Origin: Tepidamorphaceae bacterium
GTDB taxonomy: Bacteria; Pseudomonadota; Alphaproteobacteria; Rhizobiales; Tepidamorphaceae
NCBI GenBank assembly: GCA_028279445.1
Contig: JANQNT010000023.1
Span: 1-64,000 of the forward strand
DNA: 64,000 nucleotides
Direction of reading: 5' to 3'
Below, piece after piece: positions 48,887-58,091 of the stretch (within the stretch, counting starts at the first letter, position 1; each line of letters opens with the position of its first letter). The notes beneath the pieces were generated by a model that did not search any database, was not told the origin of the DNA, and saw only the letters and a program-made list of their open reading frames with translations. The position numbers and the translations under genes were made by a program.

Positions 48887-49891
48887 ATGATGAACAACCC
48901 CACTTTCGTCGGTATCTTCGCGGGACTTGCTTCCGCGCTGCTGTTCATGGCGGTGGCCGCTGGCCAGCCGGCCGCCGTCGCCATGTTCTATGCCGCGCCG
49001 CTGCCGCTGCTGATCGCGGGGCTTGGTTGGGGTCTCTACGGCGTGCTGATCGCCGGCGCCATCGGGGTTATCGCATCGCTCGCCGTTACCGGCGGCCTGC
49101 TCGCGCTGGTCTATCTGGCCGGCTGTGCGGTGCCCTGCATCTGGCTGGTGCGCTCCGCGCTGCTGTCGCGGCCGCTCGACGAGGCTGATCCGCAAGGCCC
49201 GCGCGAATGGTATCCGGCGGGGCATCTGGTGCTGTGGACGGCCGCGTTCGGAGCGCTGGTCACCACCGCCACGATCATCGCGCTCGGCGGTACCGGCGGA
49301 GCATTCACGACAAACGTCTCGAGCGTTCTGCGCGAAGGGCTTCTCAGCCAGGGCCAGATCGCCTTGCCCGAAGGCATCGATACCGAGGCGGTGATTACCT
49401 ACGTCGTCGCCTTCCTGCCGCTGATGTCGGCGGCGGTGTGGACGCTGTTCATGGTCGCCAACCTGTGGCTGGCCGGCAAGATCGTCACCATGTCCGGCAA
49501 CGCCCTGCGGCCGATGCCGGAGGCCATGCAGATGCGTCTTCCCCGGCAGGCGGTGCTGGGCTTTGCCGCCGCCACGGGCCTTGCGCTGCTGGGCGGTACC
49601 ATCGGCCTCTACGCGAAGGCGGCGTCGGCAGCACTTTTCGTCGCCTTCGTGCTGCTGGGACTGGCCGTGGTGCATGCCGTCACCCGCGGCATGGCCGCAC
49701 GCCCGCTGATCCTCGGCACGATCTACATGTTCACCCTGCTGTTCGGCTGGACGGCGGTGCTGATCGCGATGGTCGGCCTCGCCGACCCGGCGATGAACTT
49801 CCGCGACAGACGCAAGTCACCGCCGCCGGCGGGCGGCGCCTCGGGAGGCAGCGCCTCTGGAGGCGGCTCCTGGCCGCCGCCGACCCAATGA
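48887..49891 (+). CDS. DUF2232 domain-containing membrane protein
   Basis: 334 residues with about eight hydrophobic segments and a Gly/Ser/Pro-rich C-terminal tail (PPPAGGASGGSASGGGSWPPP). Matches the DUF2232 type: a polytopic inner membrane family of unknown function that lies between rpsR and rplI in many alphaproteobacteria. It resembles YybS-type membrane proteins by hydropathy only. Start at ATG 48887 (or 48890). Its conserved place among ribosomal protein genes hints at a link with translation or growth but proves nothing. Confidence 0.8.
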   Translation: MMNNPTFVGIFAGLASALLFMAVAAGQPAAVAMFYAAPLPLLIAGLGWGLYGVLIAGAIGVIASLAVTGGLLALVYLAGCAVPCIWLVRSALLSRPLDEADPQGPREWYPAGHLVLWTAAFGALVTTATIIALGGTGGAFTTNVSSVLREGLLSQGQIALPEGIDTEAVITYVVAFLPLMSAAVWTLFMVANLWLAGKIVTMSGNALRPMPEAMQMRLPRQAVLGFAAATGLALLGGTIGLYAKAASAALFVAFVLLGLAVVHAVTRGMAARPLILGTIYMFTLLFGWTAVLIAMVGLADPAMNFRDRRKSPPPAGGASGGSASGGGSWPPPTQ

Positions 49892-49939
49892 CCCTTCTCC
49901 AATGACACTTCGGATGTGAGAACGAAAGGACCTGAACCC

Positions 49940-50635
49940 ATGGACGTCATTTTGCTGGAACGCATCCCGCGCCTCGGCCAGATGGGCGACGAGGTGCGCG
50001 TCAAGGACGGCTACGCGCGCAACTTCCTGCTGCCCCAGGGCAAGGCGCTGCGGGCGACGAGCGAAAACCGCGAGCGCTTCGAGAACGAGCGCGCGCAGCT
50101 TGAGGCACGCAACCTGGAACAGCGCAAGGAGGCGGAAGCCGTCGCCGAAAAGCTCAACGGGGAAGCGGTGACGCTGATCCGCCAGGCCGGCAGCAACGGC
50201 CAGCTCTACGGCTCGGTCACCGCCCGCGATATCGCCACGGCGCTGACGGAAGCCGGCTTCACCGTGGCGCGCGCGCAGGTGCTGCTCAATCAGCCGATCA
50301 AGGCGGTCGGCGTCTCCAGCGTCGTCGTGCGCCTGCACGCGGAGGTCGACAGCGAGATCACCGCCAACGTGGCGCGCTCGGAAGACGAAGCCGAGCGCCA
50401 GGCGCGCGGCGAGGACGTCGTTGCCGCCGATCGCGACGAGGATGCGGTGTCGGCAGAAGAGTTCTTCGAGGATGCCGAACTGGCCGCTGAGCTCGACGAG
50501 GAACTGGGCGACGAGGCTGCCGAGGCGGACGACGAGACCCCGGCGGACGCCGCCCAGGATGCAGGCGACGACGCGGGCACGGACGACGCGGCCGAAGAAG
50601 CCTCCCCTGCCGAGGACGATGACAGCACGTCCTGA
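49940..50635 (+). CDS. rplI: 50S ribosomal protein L9 with acidic C-terminal extension
   Basis: 231 residues; L9 proteins usually have about 150. Residues 1-148 are the normal protein ([31 protein letters not shown], linker helix, and the C domain with [13 protein letters not shown]). Residues from about 155 on are almost entirely Asp, Glu and Ala ([19 protein letters not shown]). ATG 49940 gives the standard start; an upstream in-frame start at 49916 is not needed. The end is followed by a strong terminator, and codon use stays like the neighbours, so the tail is not a frameshift artefact. Confidence 0.95.
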   Translation: MDVILLERIPRLGQMGDEVRVKDGYARNFLLPQGKALRATSENRERFENERAQLEARNLEQRKEAEAVAEKLNGEAVTLIRQAGSNGQLYGSVTARDIATALTEAGFTVARAQVLLNQPIKAVGVSSVVVRLHAEVDSEITANVARSEDEAERQARGEDVVAADRDEDAVSAEEFFEDAELAAELDEELGDEAAEADDETPADAAQDAGDDAGTDDAAEEASPAEDDDSTS

Positions 50636-50655
50636 CGCGCGTTCTCTCCTATGAC

Positions 50656-50692
50656 AACGGCGTTCGGATCACACGATCCGAACGCCGTTTTC
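50656..50692 (+). terminator. Rho-independent terminator after rplI
   Basis: AACGGCGTTCGGATC, loop ACAC, GATCCGAACGCCGTT, then TTCG: a perfect 15-bp stem 20 bases after the rplI stop, followed by a short T-rich stretch. It separates the ribosomal protein unit from dnaB. Confidence 0.85.
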
Positions 50693-50926
50693 GTTGTATG
50701 ATTCGTCGCAGGGCGGCAGCTTCGAATCACCGCGACCTTGGCAAGCAAAAAAAGCTCGACCGGCACTTTTCCGAGGCTCGGTGGGAAACGCCTGTGGAGA
50801 TCGTGTGCGGTTGACGAATGTCCTGGTGACCACGTTGTGGTGTGACGCTGCACACGTCATGTCAGTGCCACCCCCGCCGCCCGACCGCACACACGCGCGC
50901 GCGCCCCGATAAGGACCCGACACGGC

Positions 50927-52417
50927 ATGGCCGTCACGCAGATCAAGACGCCCGACGAGGAGCCGCAGGGCTACCGCCGGGTTCCGCACAACGTCGAAGC
51001 CGAGCAGGCGCTGCTGGGGGCGGTGCTGGTCAACAACGAGGCGTTCTACCGGGTTTCCGACTTCCTCGAACCGCGCCACTTCCACGACGGCGTGCACGCG
51101 CGCATCTTCGAGGTGATGAGCCAGATCATCCGCGCCAACAAGGCCGCGACGCCGGTCACGCTCAAGACCTTCCTCGACAACGATCCCCCCGTCGGCGAAC
51201 TGACCGTACCGCAATACCTGACCCGGCTGGCGGCGGCGGCCACCACGGTGATCAACGCGGAAGACTACGGCCGCATGGTGCACGATCTGGCCACGCGCCG
51301 GGAGCTGATCGGCATCGGAGAGGACCTGGTCAACACCGCCTATGACGCGCCGGCCGATCTGGAGCCTTCGCAGCAGATCGAAACCGCCGAGCAGCGCCTT
51401 TACGAGCTTGCCGAGACCGACAAGTACGGTTCGGGGTTTTTGGGGTTCGCGCAAGCCGTGCGCGGCGCCGTCGACATGGCCAACAACGCCTACAAGCGCG
51501 ACGGGCACGTCTCCGGCATCGCCACGGGTTTCCGCGATCTCGACGAGATGCTGGGCGGCCTGCAGGCCTCCGACCTCGTCATCCTCGCGGGGCGCCCGGC
51601 CATGGGCAAGACGGCGCTGGCCACCAACATCGCCTTCAACATGGCCCGCGCCCACCGCGCCGAGACGCAGGCCGACGGCCGCGAGAAGACCGTCAATGGC
51701 GGCATGATCGGTTTCTTCTCACTGGAAATGTCGGCCGAACAGCTCGCTACCCGTATCCTGTCGGAGCGCGCCAATGTGGGGTCCGACAAGATCCGCCGCG
51801 GCAAGATCCTGGAAAGCGAATTCCAGCGCCTCGTCGACGCCGCCCAGGAGCTTGAGCAGATCCCGCTCTATATCGACGCGACCGGCGGTCTCACCATCGC
51901 CCAGCTTGCCGCGCGCGCGCGCCGGCTGAAACGCCAGCGCGGCCTCGACGCGCTGGTCGTCGACTACCTGCAACTGCTGCAGGGCTCCTCGCGGCGCGCC
52001 AACGACAGCCGCGTGCAGGAGATCACCGAGATCACCACCGGGTTGAAGGCGCTGGCCAAGGAACTGGACGTGCCGATCCTCGCCCTGTCGCAGCTCTCCC
52101 GCCAGGTGGAGGCGCGCGAGGACAAGCGCCCGCAGCTCGCCGACCTGCGCGAATCCGGCTCCATCGAGCAGGACGCGGACGTGGTCATGTTCGTCTACCG
52201 CGACGAGTACTACCTGAAGAACCGCAAGCCCAAGGAAGGCACCGAGGAGTTCCTGGCCTGGGAAGCGGAGATGGAAGCCGCCCACGGTTTGGCCGAACTG
52301 ATCATCGGCAAGCAGCGGCACGGACCCACCGGCACCGTCACCATGCATTTCGACGGCGAGTTCACGCGGTTCTCCAACTACACCCACGCGGGCGGCATGC
52401 CGGCGCGCATGGACTGA
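50927..52417 (+). CDS. dnaB: Replicative DNA helicase
   Basis: Hexameric 5'-3' helicase of the replication fork. 496 residues. N-terminal helical domain (HNVEAEQALLGAVLVNNEAF), linker, then RecA-like domain with Walker A GRPAMGKT (222-229), FFSLEMSAEQL, VVDYLQLLQ (Walker B) and SQLSRQVEAREDKRPQLADL. No intein interrupts these sites, although DnaB often hosts one. AAGGA precedes the start. It heads dnaB-alr-radA; alr begins 6 bases after its stop. Confidence 0.97.
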   Translation: MAVTQIKTPDEEPQGYRRVPHNVEAEQALLGAVLVNNEAFYRVSDFLEPRHFHDGVHARIFEVMSQIIRANKAATPVTLKTFLDNDPPVGELTVPQYLTRLAAAATTVINAEDYGRMVHDLATRRELIGIGEDLVNTAYDAPADLEPSQQIETAEQRLYELAETDKYGSGFLGFAQAVRGAVDMANNAYKRDGHVSGIATGFRDLDEMLGGLQASDLVILAGRPAMGKTALATNIAFNMARAHRAETQADGREKTVNGGMIGFFSLEMSAEQLATRILSERANVGSDKIRRGKILESEFQRLVDAAQELEQIPLYIDATGGLTIAQLAARARRLKRQRGLDALVVDYLQLLQGSSRRANDSRVQEITEITTGLKALAKELDVPILALSQLSRQVEAREDKRPQLADLRESGSIEQDADVVMFVYRDEYYLKNRKPKEGTEEFLAWEAEMEAAHGLAELIIGKQRHGPTGTVTMHFDGEFTRFSNYTHAGGMPARMD

Positions 52418-52423
52418 CCGAAG

Positions 52424-53590
52424 ATGCCCGTACGCGACAGTGGCGATTTGTACCCGGACGGCCGGGCGCTGCTGGGCGAGGCCTGCGCGACGCTCACCGT
52501 CGATCTCGACGCCATCGCCGCCAACTGGCGCACCTGCCGCGAACTCGGCGGCGCGTCCGAGTGCGGCGCCGTGGTCAAGGGCAACGCCTATGGCACCGGG
52601 ATCGAACCGGCGGTGCGGGTGCTGTGGAGTGCGGGCGCGCGCACGTTCTTCGCCGCAACCATCGAGGAAGCCCGCCGCGTGCGCGGCACGCTGCCACCCG
52701 AAGCCACCGTGTACGTGCTCAATGGCCTGCTGCCCGGAACGAGCGACGCCTTTATTGCCTGCGACCTGCGCCCGGTGCTCGGCTCGGCCGAGGAGATCGC
52801 CGAATGGCGGGCGCTGGGCGGTACAGGCGAGCCCCTGCCCGCCGCGCTGCATGTGGACACCGGCATGAACCGGCTCGGCATCCGGGTGGACGAGGCCCGC
52901 GCGCTCGCCGGCGACCCCGGTTTTCCCGTTGCCCTGGTGATGACGCACATGGCCTGCGCCGATGAGCCGGACCACCCGCTCAACGCCTCGCAGATCGCCG
53001 GGTTCGAGAGCGTACGCGCGGCATTTGCCGGCGTCCCGGCCTCGCTCGCCAATTCCGCGTCGGTCATGTATCTGGGCTGCGCCGGCGACTACGACATCTC
53101 GCGGCCGGGCATTGCCCTCTATGGCGGCGAGGCAGTCCCGGGACATGACAACCCGATGCGCCCCGTGGTGCGGCTCGACGCACCGGCGCTGCTGGTGCGC
53201 GATGTGCCGGCCGGCGAAACGGTCGGCTATGGCGCGACCTGGACGGCGACCCGCGACAGCCGCATCGCCGTGGTCGGGCTTGGCTACGCGGACGGCTTCC
53301 ACCGCGTCGCCAGCGTCACTGGCGTCACCAGCGTCACTGGCAGCGCACGTCCCTACCGCGTGATGATCGGCGACGACCACGCGCCGCTGGCCGGACGCGT
53401 CAACATGGATCTGCTCACCATCGACGTCACCGATCTGCCGCGCGACAAGGTCGCCCGCGGCACCGGGATCACCGTCATCGGCGGTGGTATCCCGCTCGGC
53501 GACACCGCGGCGCAGTTCGGCACCAACGTCTACGAGGTGCTGACGTCGCTGGGTGCGCGCTATGCGCGCCGCTACACAGGGACCCAGTGA
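52424..53590 (+). CDS. alr: Alanine racemase
   Basis: PLP enzyme interconverting L- and D-alanine for peptidoglycan. 388 residues. The PLP lysine is Lys52 in GAVVKGNAYGTG, where most relatives have VKADAYG. The barrel carries HVDTGMNRLGI, and the second catalytic Tyr is in VGYGATWTA. In the C-terminal domain an 18-bp tandem duplication (53305-53340) inserts six residues (ASVTG-VTSVTG) just after GLGYADGFHRV, with the frame kept. Located between dnaB and radA, a conserved order in this group. Confidence 0.95.
   Translation: MPVRDSGDLYPDGRALLGEACATLTVDLDAIAANWRTCRELGGASECGAVVKGNAYGTGIEPAVRVLWSAGARTFFAATIEEARRVRGTLPPEATVYVLNGLLPGTSDAFIACDLRPVLGSAEEIAEWRALGGTGEPLPAALHVDTGMNRLGIRVDEARALAGDPGFPVALVMTHMACADEPDHPLNASQIAGFESVRAAFAGVPASLANSASVMYLGCAGDYDISRPGIALYGGEAVPGHDNPMRPVVRLDAPALLVRDVPAGETVGYGATWTATRDSRIAVVGLGYADGFHRVASVTGVTSVTGSARPYRVMIGDDHAPLAGRVNMDLLTIDVTDLPRDKVARGTGITVIGGGIPLGDTAAQFGTNVYEVLTSLGARYARRYTGTQ
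53305..53340 (+). repeat. 18-bp in-frame tandem duplication in alr
   Basis: CGTCGCCAGCGTCACTGG is followed directly by CGTCACCAGCGTCACTGG; 17 of 18 bases agree. It encodes VASVTG then VTSVTG in the C-terminal beta domain. Confidence 0.9.
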
Positions 53591-53594
53591 GGCA

Positions 53595-54977
53595 ATGGCG
53601 CGCAACACGATCCGCTTCGTCTGCCAGAACTGCGGCGCGCAGTATCCGCGCTGGAGCGGGCGCTGCGACCAGTGCGGCGAGTGGAACACGCTGGTGGAGG
53701 AGGACACTGCCGCCGCCCCGGTCTCCGGCGCGGCCCGCAAGGCGCGGTCCGGGCGGCCGGTGCAGCTCTCCGACCTCGCCGGCGGCGACGACCAGCCGCC
53801 ACGCGTCGCCACCGGCATCGCCGAGCTCGACAGGGTCACCGGCGGCGGGCTGGTGCGCGGTTCCGCCCTGCTGGTGGGTGGCGATCCGGGCATCGGAAAA
53901 TCGACGCTGCTGCTGCAGGCGGCCGCCCAACTCGCCAGGACAGGCAAGCGCGTCGTCTATGTCTCCGGCGAGGAGGCCATCGATCAGGTGCGGCTGCGCG
54001 CCCAGCGTCTCGACCTGGCGGACACGCCCGTCGCGCTCGCCGCCGAGACCAATGTGGAGAACATCCTGGCGACGCTGGAGGATGGTCCGGCCAGCGATCT
54101 GGTGGTCATCGATTCCATCCAGACGCTGTGGACGGACGCCATCGAATCGGCGCCGGGCACCGTGTCCCAGGTGCGCGCCAGCGCCCAGACGCTGATCCGT
54201 CACGCCAAGCGCACCGGTGCCAGCGTCGTGCTTGTTGGCCACGTCACCAAGGACGGCCAGATCGCCGGCCCGCGCGTGGTCGAGCACATGGTCGACGCGG
54301 TGCTCTATTTCGAGGGCGACGGCGCGCACCAGTTCCGCGTGCTGCGCGCGGTCAAGAACCGCTTCGGGCCGACCGACGAGATCGGCGTTTTCGAGATGAC
54401 CGGCGCGGGTCTTGCGGAGGTGCCGAACCCCTCGGCGCTGTTCCTTGGCGACCGCGACGCGCGTGCGCCGGGCACCGCGGTGTTCGCCGGCATGGAGGGC
54501 ACGCGGCCCATTCTCGTCGAAATCCAGGCGCTGGTGGCGCCCACCACCCTGGCGACGCCGCGCCGGGCGGTGGTCGGCTGGGATTCCAGCCGGTTGGCCA
54601 TGGTGCTGGCGGTGCTGGACGCCCATTGCGGACTGAAGCTCGGCGCACAGGACGTCTATCTCAACGTCGCCGGCGGGTTGAAGATCGTCGAGCCGGCGGC
54701 CGATCTTGCCGTCGCGGCGGCGCTGGTCTCCTCCATGGCGCGCGCCGCGTTGCCGGCGGATGCGGTCTATTTCGGCGAGGTGAGCCTGTCGGGCGCCGTG
54801 CGGCCGGTCGGCCATGACACCGCACGGCTGAAGGAGGCCGAGAAGCTCGGCTTCGCGCGCGCCGTGGTGCCGGTGCAGTCCAAGCGTGACGCCGCCCCGG
54901 CCCTGTCGCTCAGCTCCGTCGACACGCTCGCCGGGCTTGTCGCCATGATCGCGGTCGATGGACCACGCGAAACATGA
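53595..54977 (+). CDS. radA: DNA repair protein RadA
   Basis: RecA-related ATPase acting on branched recombination intermediates. 460 residues from ATG 53595. N-terminal zinc finger Cys10, Cys13, Cys24, Cys27 (CQNCGAQYPRWSGRCDQC), Walker A GGDPGIGKST (95-104), the RadA-specific KNRFG (in VKNRFGPTDEIG), and a C-terminal Lon-protease-like domain without a catalytic serine (LNVAGGLKIVEPAADLAVAA). It starts 4 bases after the alr stop. Confidence 0.96.
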   Translation: MARNTIRFVCQNCGAQYPRWSGRCDQCGEWNTLVEEDTAAAPVSGAARKARSGRPVQLSDLAGGDDQPPRVATGIAELDRVTGGGLVRGSALLVGGDPGIGKSTLLLQAAAQLARTGKRVVYVSGEEAIDQVRLRAQRLDLADTPVALAAETNVENILATLEDGPASDLVVIDSIQTLWTDAIESAPGTVSQVRASAQTLIRHAKRTGASVVLVGHVTKDGQIAGPRVVEHMVDAVLYFEGDGAHQFRVLRAVKNRFGPTDEIGVFEMTGAGLAEVPNPSALFLGDRDARAPGTAVFAGMEGTRPILVEIQALVAPTTLATPRRAVVGWDSSRLAMVLAVLDAHCGLKLGAQDVYLNVAGGLKIVEPAADLAVAAALVSSMARAALPADAVYFGEVSLSGAVRPVGHDTARLKEAEKLGFARAVVPVQSKRDAAPALSLSSVDTLAGLVAMIAVDGPRET

Positions 54978-55201
54978 CACCGCAGCGCAACCAGTCGCGC
55001 GGCAACCAGTTGCACAGCAAGAAAACTACGCGGCAACCATGTCCGGCATTTGAACGTCCCGCGGACTCGCGCTTTGCCGCGAATTGGGGTATTCGGGCAG
55101 CCGGATCGCATGTGCGGCGATTCCGGTCCCGAAAAGCGACGTCGCCGGGTCTGGGTTTGCGTGATGGTTGGTGCTCGCAAACGACTTGAAAAAAGGCACG
55201 C

Positions 55202-55807
55202 ATGTTCATATCGGGCCTAGATATTATCCTGATCATCGTGGCGTTGCTGTCAGGCTTGCTGGCGATGGTGCGCGGGCTGACGCGCGAGGTCTTGTCGATC
55301 GCCTCCTGGGTGGCGGCGGCCATTGCCACGATCTTCGCCTATTCGCGCTTTCGCGAAATGGCGCGCGAGCGCATCGATCCCGATCAGCTTGCCGACATCA
55401 TCCTGATCGCCGGCAGCTTCCTGCTCGTACTGATCGTGGTGTCGTACGTCACCATGAAGATCTCCGACTTCATCCTCGACAGTCGGATCGGCGCCATCGA
55501 CCGCACGCTCGGCTTCGCCTTCGGCGTGGCGCGGGGGGTGCTTCTGGTGGTGGTCGCCTATCTGTTCTTCGCCTGGCTGGTGCCGGAGGAGACCGACCGA
55601 CCGAGCTGGATCCAGACCGCCCGCTTCCTGCCGCTGATCGAGCAGACCGGCGATGCCCTGCTCAACCTGCTGCCGGAGGACCCGGAAAGCGCCATTCTCG
55701 ACCGGGTGCGCGAGGAACTGGGCGGAGACCAGACACCGGTCGAAGAGCCCGCCGACGGCGACCAGGGCATCGGCGGCCTGATCGAGGGGCAGCCCAACGG
55801 CAATTGA
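55202..55807 (+). CDS. cvpA: CvpA family membrane protein
   Basis: 201 residues. Four hydrophobic segments in the first 130 residues (GLDIILIIVALLSGLLAMVRG, then around 35-55, 70-95 and 110-130) and the CvpA feature RGLTREVLSIASWV. The last 60 residues are polar and acidic. CvpA of E. coli is needed for colicin V production and envelope stress tolerance; its biochemical role is unknown. Directly upstream of purF as in many proteobacteria. The 224-base gap after radA probably holds the promoter for cvpA-purF. Confidence 0.9.
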   Translation: MFISGLDIILIIVALLSGLLAMVRGLTREVLSIASWVAAAIATIFAYSRFREMARERIDPDQLADIILIAGSFLLVLIVVSYVTMKISDFILDSRIGAIDRTLGFAFGVARGVLLVVVAYLFFAWLVPEETDRPSWIQTARFLPLIEQTGDALLNLLPEDPESAILDRVREELGGDQTPVEEPADGDQGIGGLIEGQPNGN

Positions 55808-55814
55808 GGGTCAC

Positions 55815-57332
55815 GTGAGCAAGCGCAACACACCCGTTGAGAACGACGGCCCGGCCGGTGGCGAACCCCACGGGCATGCCGAAACACTCCCCTTCGACGC
55901 CGACACGCTGCGCGAGGAATGCGGCGTCTTCGGCATCTTCGGCCAGTCCGACGCCGGCGCATTGACCGCACTTGGCCTGCACGCGCTGCAACATCGCGGT
56001 CAGGAGGCGGCGGGCATCGTCAGCTTCGATGGTGAGCGCTTCCACACCGAGCGCCACATGGGGCTGGTGGGCGATTATTTCACCAAGCAGTCCATCATCG
56101 ACCGCCTGAGCGGCCACGCATCCATCGGCCATGTGCGCTATTCGACCACCGGCGAGACCATCCTGCGCAACGTGCAGCCGCTGTTCGCCGATCTCGACGC
56201 GGGCGGTTTCGCCGTCTGCCACAACGGCAACCTCACCAATGCCCTGACGTTGCGCGACCAACTCGTGCGTGACGGCGCCATCTTCCAGTCCACGTCGGAC
56301 ACGGAAGTCATCATCCATCTGGTGGCGCGCAGCCGCAAACGCACCTTCGTGGAGAAATTCGTCGAGGCGCTGTGGCAGCTCGAGGGCGCCTATTCGCTGG
56401 TGGCGCTGACCAACAAGAAGCTGATCGGGGCCCGCGATCCGCTGGGCATCCGGCCGCTGGTCCTCGGCGACCTGGACGGGTCGCCGGTGTTCGCCTCGGA
56501 GACCTGCGCGCTCGACATCATCGGCGCCAAGTTCGTGCGCGACGTGGAGAACGGCGAGGTCGTGGTCGTCAACAAGGACGGCATTCACTCGCACTTCCCG
56601 TTTCCGCGCGTGCCGCCGCGTCCGTGCATCTTCGAATACATCTATTTCGCCCGACCCGACTCGGTGGTCGGCGGACGCAACGTCTACGAAGTGCGCAAGC
56701 GCATGGGGCGCCAGTTGGCCAAGGAAAACCCGATCAAGGCCGACGTCGTGGTGCCGGTGCCGGATTCCGGCGTGCCGGCGGCCATCGGCTACGCCCAGAA
56801 GTCGGGTATCCCCTACGAGATGGGCATCATCCGCAACCACTATGTGGGGCGGACCTTCATTGAACCCACGCAGCAGATCCGCAAGCTCGGCGTGAAGCTC
56901 AAGCACTCCGCCAACAGCGCGCAGGTGAAGGGCCAGCGGGTCGTGCTGATCGACGATTCCCTGGTGCGCGGCACCACATCCATCAAGATCGTCCAGATGA
57001 TGTACGAGGCCGGCGCCAAGGAGGTCCATCTGCTGGTCGCCAGCCCGCCGATCACCCATTCGGATTATTACGGCATCGATACCCCCGATGCGGACAAGCT
57101 GCTGGCAGCCAACCATTCGCTCGAAGAGATGCGCAAGATCGTGGGGGCGGACTCGCTGCAGTTCCTGTCGATCGACGGCATCTACAAGGCCATGGGCCAC
57201 AAGAAGGGCCGCAACGCCGCGGTGCCGCAGTTCACCGACCACTGCTTCACCGGCGACTACCCGACCGGCCTGACCGACCGGACCGGCAAGGCGCAGCCGA
57301 AACAACTGTCCCTGTTGCAGGAAGCCGGTTGA
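55815..57332 (+). CDS. purF: Amidophosphoribosyltransferase
   Basis: First committed step of purine synthesis: PRPP plus glutamine to phosphoribosylamine. 505 residues from GTG 55815, 7 bases after cvpA. The N-terminal 35 residues form a propeptide; Cys36 in EECGVFGIFG would be the catalytic nucleophile after cleavage. The glutaminase domain has HIGHVRYSTTG-like SIGHVRYSTTGE. The PRPP loop is VVLIDDSLVRGTT. Cysteines for an iron-sulfur cluster, as in the Bacillus-type enzyme, may be present in the C-terminal part (FTDHCFTGDYP). The next gene follows without a gap. Confidence 0.96.
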   Translation: MSKRNTPVENDGPAGGEPHGHAETLPFDADTLREECGVFGIFGQSDAGALTALGLHALQHRGQEAAGIVSFDGERFHTERHMGLVGDYFTKQSIIDRLSGHASIGHVRYSTTGETILRNVQPLFADLDAGGFAVCHNGNLTNALTLRDQLVRDGAIFQSTSDTEVIIHLVARSRKRTFVEKFVEALWQLEGAYSLVALTNKKLIGARDPLGIRPLVLGDLDGSPVFASETCALDIIGAKFVRDVENGEVVVVNKDGIHSHFPFPRVPPRPCIFEYIYFARPDSVVGGRNVYEVRKRMGRQLAKENPIKADVVVPVPDSGVPAAIGYAQKSGIPYEMGIIRNHYVGRTFIEPTQQIRKLGVKLKHSANSAQVKGQRVVLIDDSLVRGTTSIKIVQMMYEAGAKEVHLLVASPPITHSDYYGIDTPDADKLLAANHSLEEMRKIVGADSLQFLSIDGIYKAMGHKKGRNAAVPQFTDHCFTGDYPTGLTDRTGKAQPKQLSLLQEAG

Positions 57333-58085
57333 GTGGCAGCCCTGCTCGAAGGTCGCGTGGCGCTCGTCACGGGCGCATCGCGCGGCATCGGCTATGCGAT
57401 GGCGCTGGAACTGGCACGCCAGGGCGCGCATGTTATCGCGCTGGCGCGTACCGTCGGCGGGCTTGAGGAGCTCGACGACGAGATCCGCTCGGCCGGCGGC
57501 GCGGCAACGCTGGTGCCACTCGACCTCGCCGACATGGCGGCCATCGACCGGCTCGGTGGCGTCGTCTTCGAGCGCTGGCAAAAGCTCGACATGCTGTTCG
57601 CCAACGCGGCCATGCTGGGGCCGTTGACGCCGCTCGCCCACGTCAAACCGAAGGTCTGGGACCAGGTGGTGACGCTCAACCTGACCGCCAACTGGCGGCT
57701 GATCGCCTCGCTCGATCCGCTGCTGCGGGCCAGCGATGCGGGCCGCGCGGTGTTCGTCACCACCGGCGCCACCTACGCGCCGCGCGCCTATTGGGGCGCT
57801 TACGCGGCGACCAAGCAGGCACTGGAGACGCTGGCGCTGACCTATGCGGAGGAAGTGGCCGGTTCGCCGCTCAAGGTGAACCTGGTCAATCCGGGCGCAA
57901 CGCGCACCGCCATGCGCGCCAAGGCGATGCCGGGCGAAGACCCCGATACGCTGCCCTCGCCACGCGATATCGCGGCGAAAATCCTGCCGCTGTTCATGCC
58001 GGACCTTGAGGCGCACGGCCTGATCTACGACGTGCCGCGCGGGACGTTCCTCAACCGTCCTGCGCCTCAGGAAACCGAAGCCTGA
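57333..58085 (+). CDS. Short-chain dehydrogenase/reductase
   Basis: 250 residues from a GTG that immediately follows the purF stop, so the two are surely cotranscribed. SDR motifs: TGASRGIG (13-20), FANAAML in the place of NNAG, and Y-x3-K as YAATK (in YWGAYAATKQALETL). Substrate not deducible. Homologues sit next to purF in many Hyphomicrobiales, which suggests a housekeeping reductase. It ends 6 bases from the der stop on the other strand. Confidence 0.88.
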   Translation: MAALLEGRVALVTGASRGIGYAMALELARQGAHVIALARTVGGLEELDDEIRSAGGAATLVPLDLADMAAIDRLGGVVFERWQKLDMLFANAAMLGPLTPLAHVKPKVWDQVVTLNLTANWRLIASLDPLLRASDAGRAVFVTTGATYAPRAYWGAYAATKQALETLALTYAEEVAGSPLKVNLVNPGATRTAMRAKAMPGEDPDTLPSPRDIAAKILPLFMPDLEAHGLIYDVPRGTFLNRPAPQETEA

Positions 58086-58091
58086 ACCATC

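Noticed and set aside
49940..50635. Acidic end of rplI as a frameshift artefact
   Set aside because: The frame continues without a break, codon choice stays like the neighbours, and a strong terminator follows directly after the stop.
51719..53947. 742-codon minus-strand frame opposite dnaB and alr
   Set aside because: Antisense to two well supported genes, with no motif and no ribosome binding site.
55662..58016. 784-codon minus-strand frame opposite cvpA, purF and the SDR
   Set aside because: Antisense to purF, which has intact catalytic and PRPP-binding motifs.
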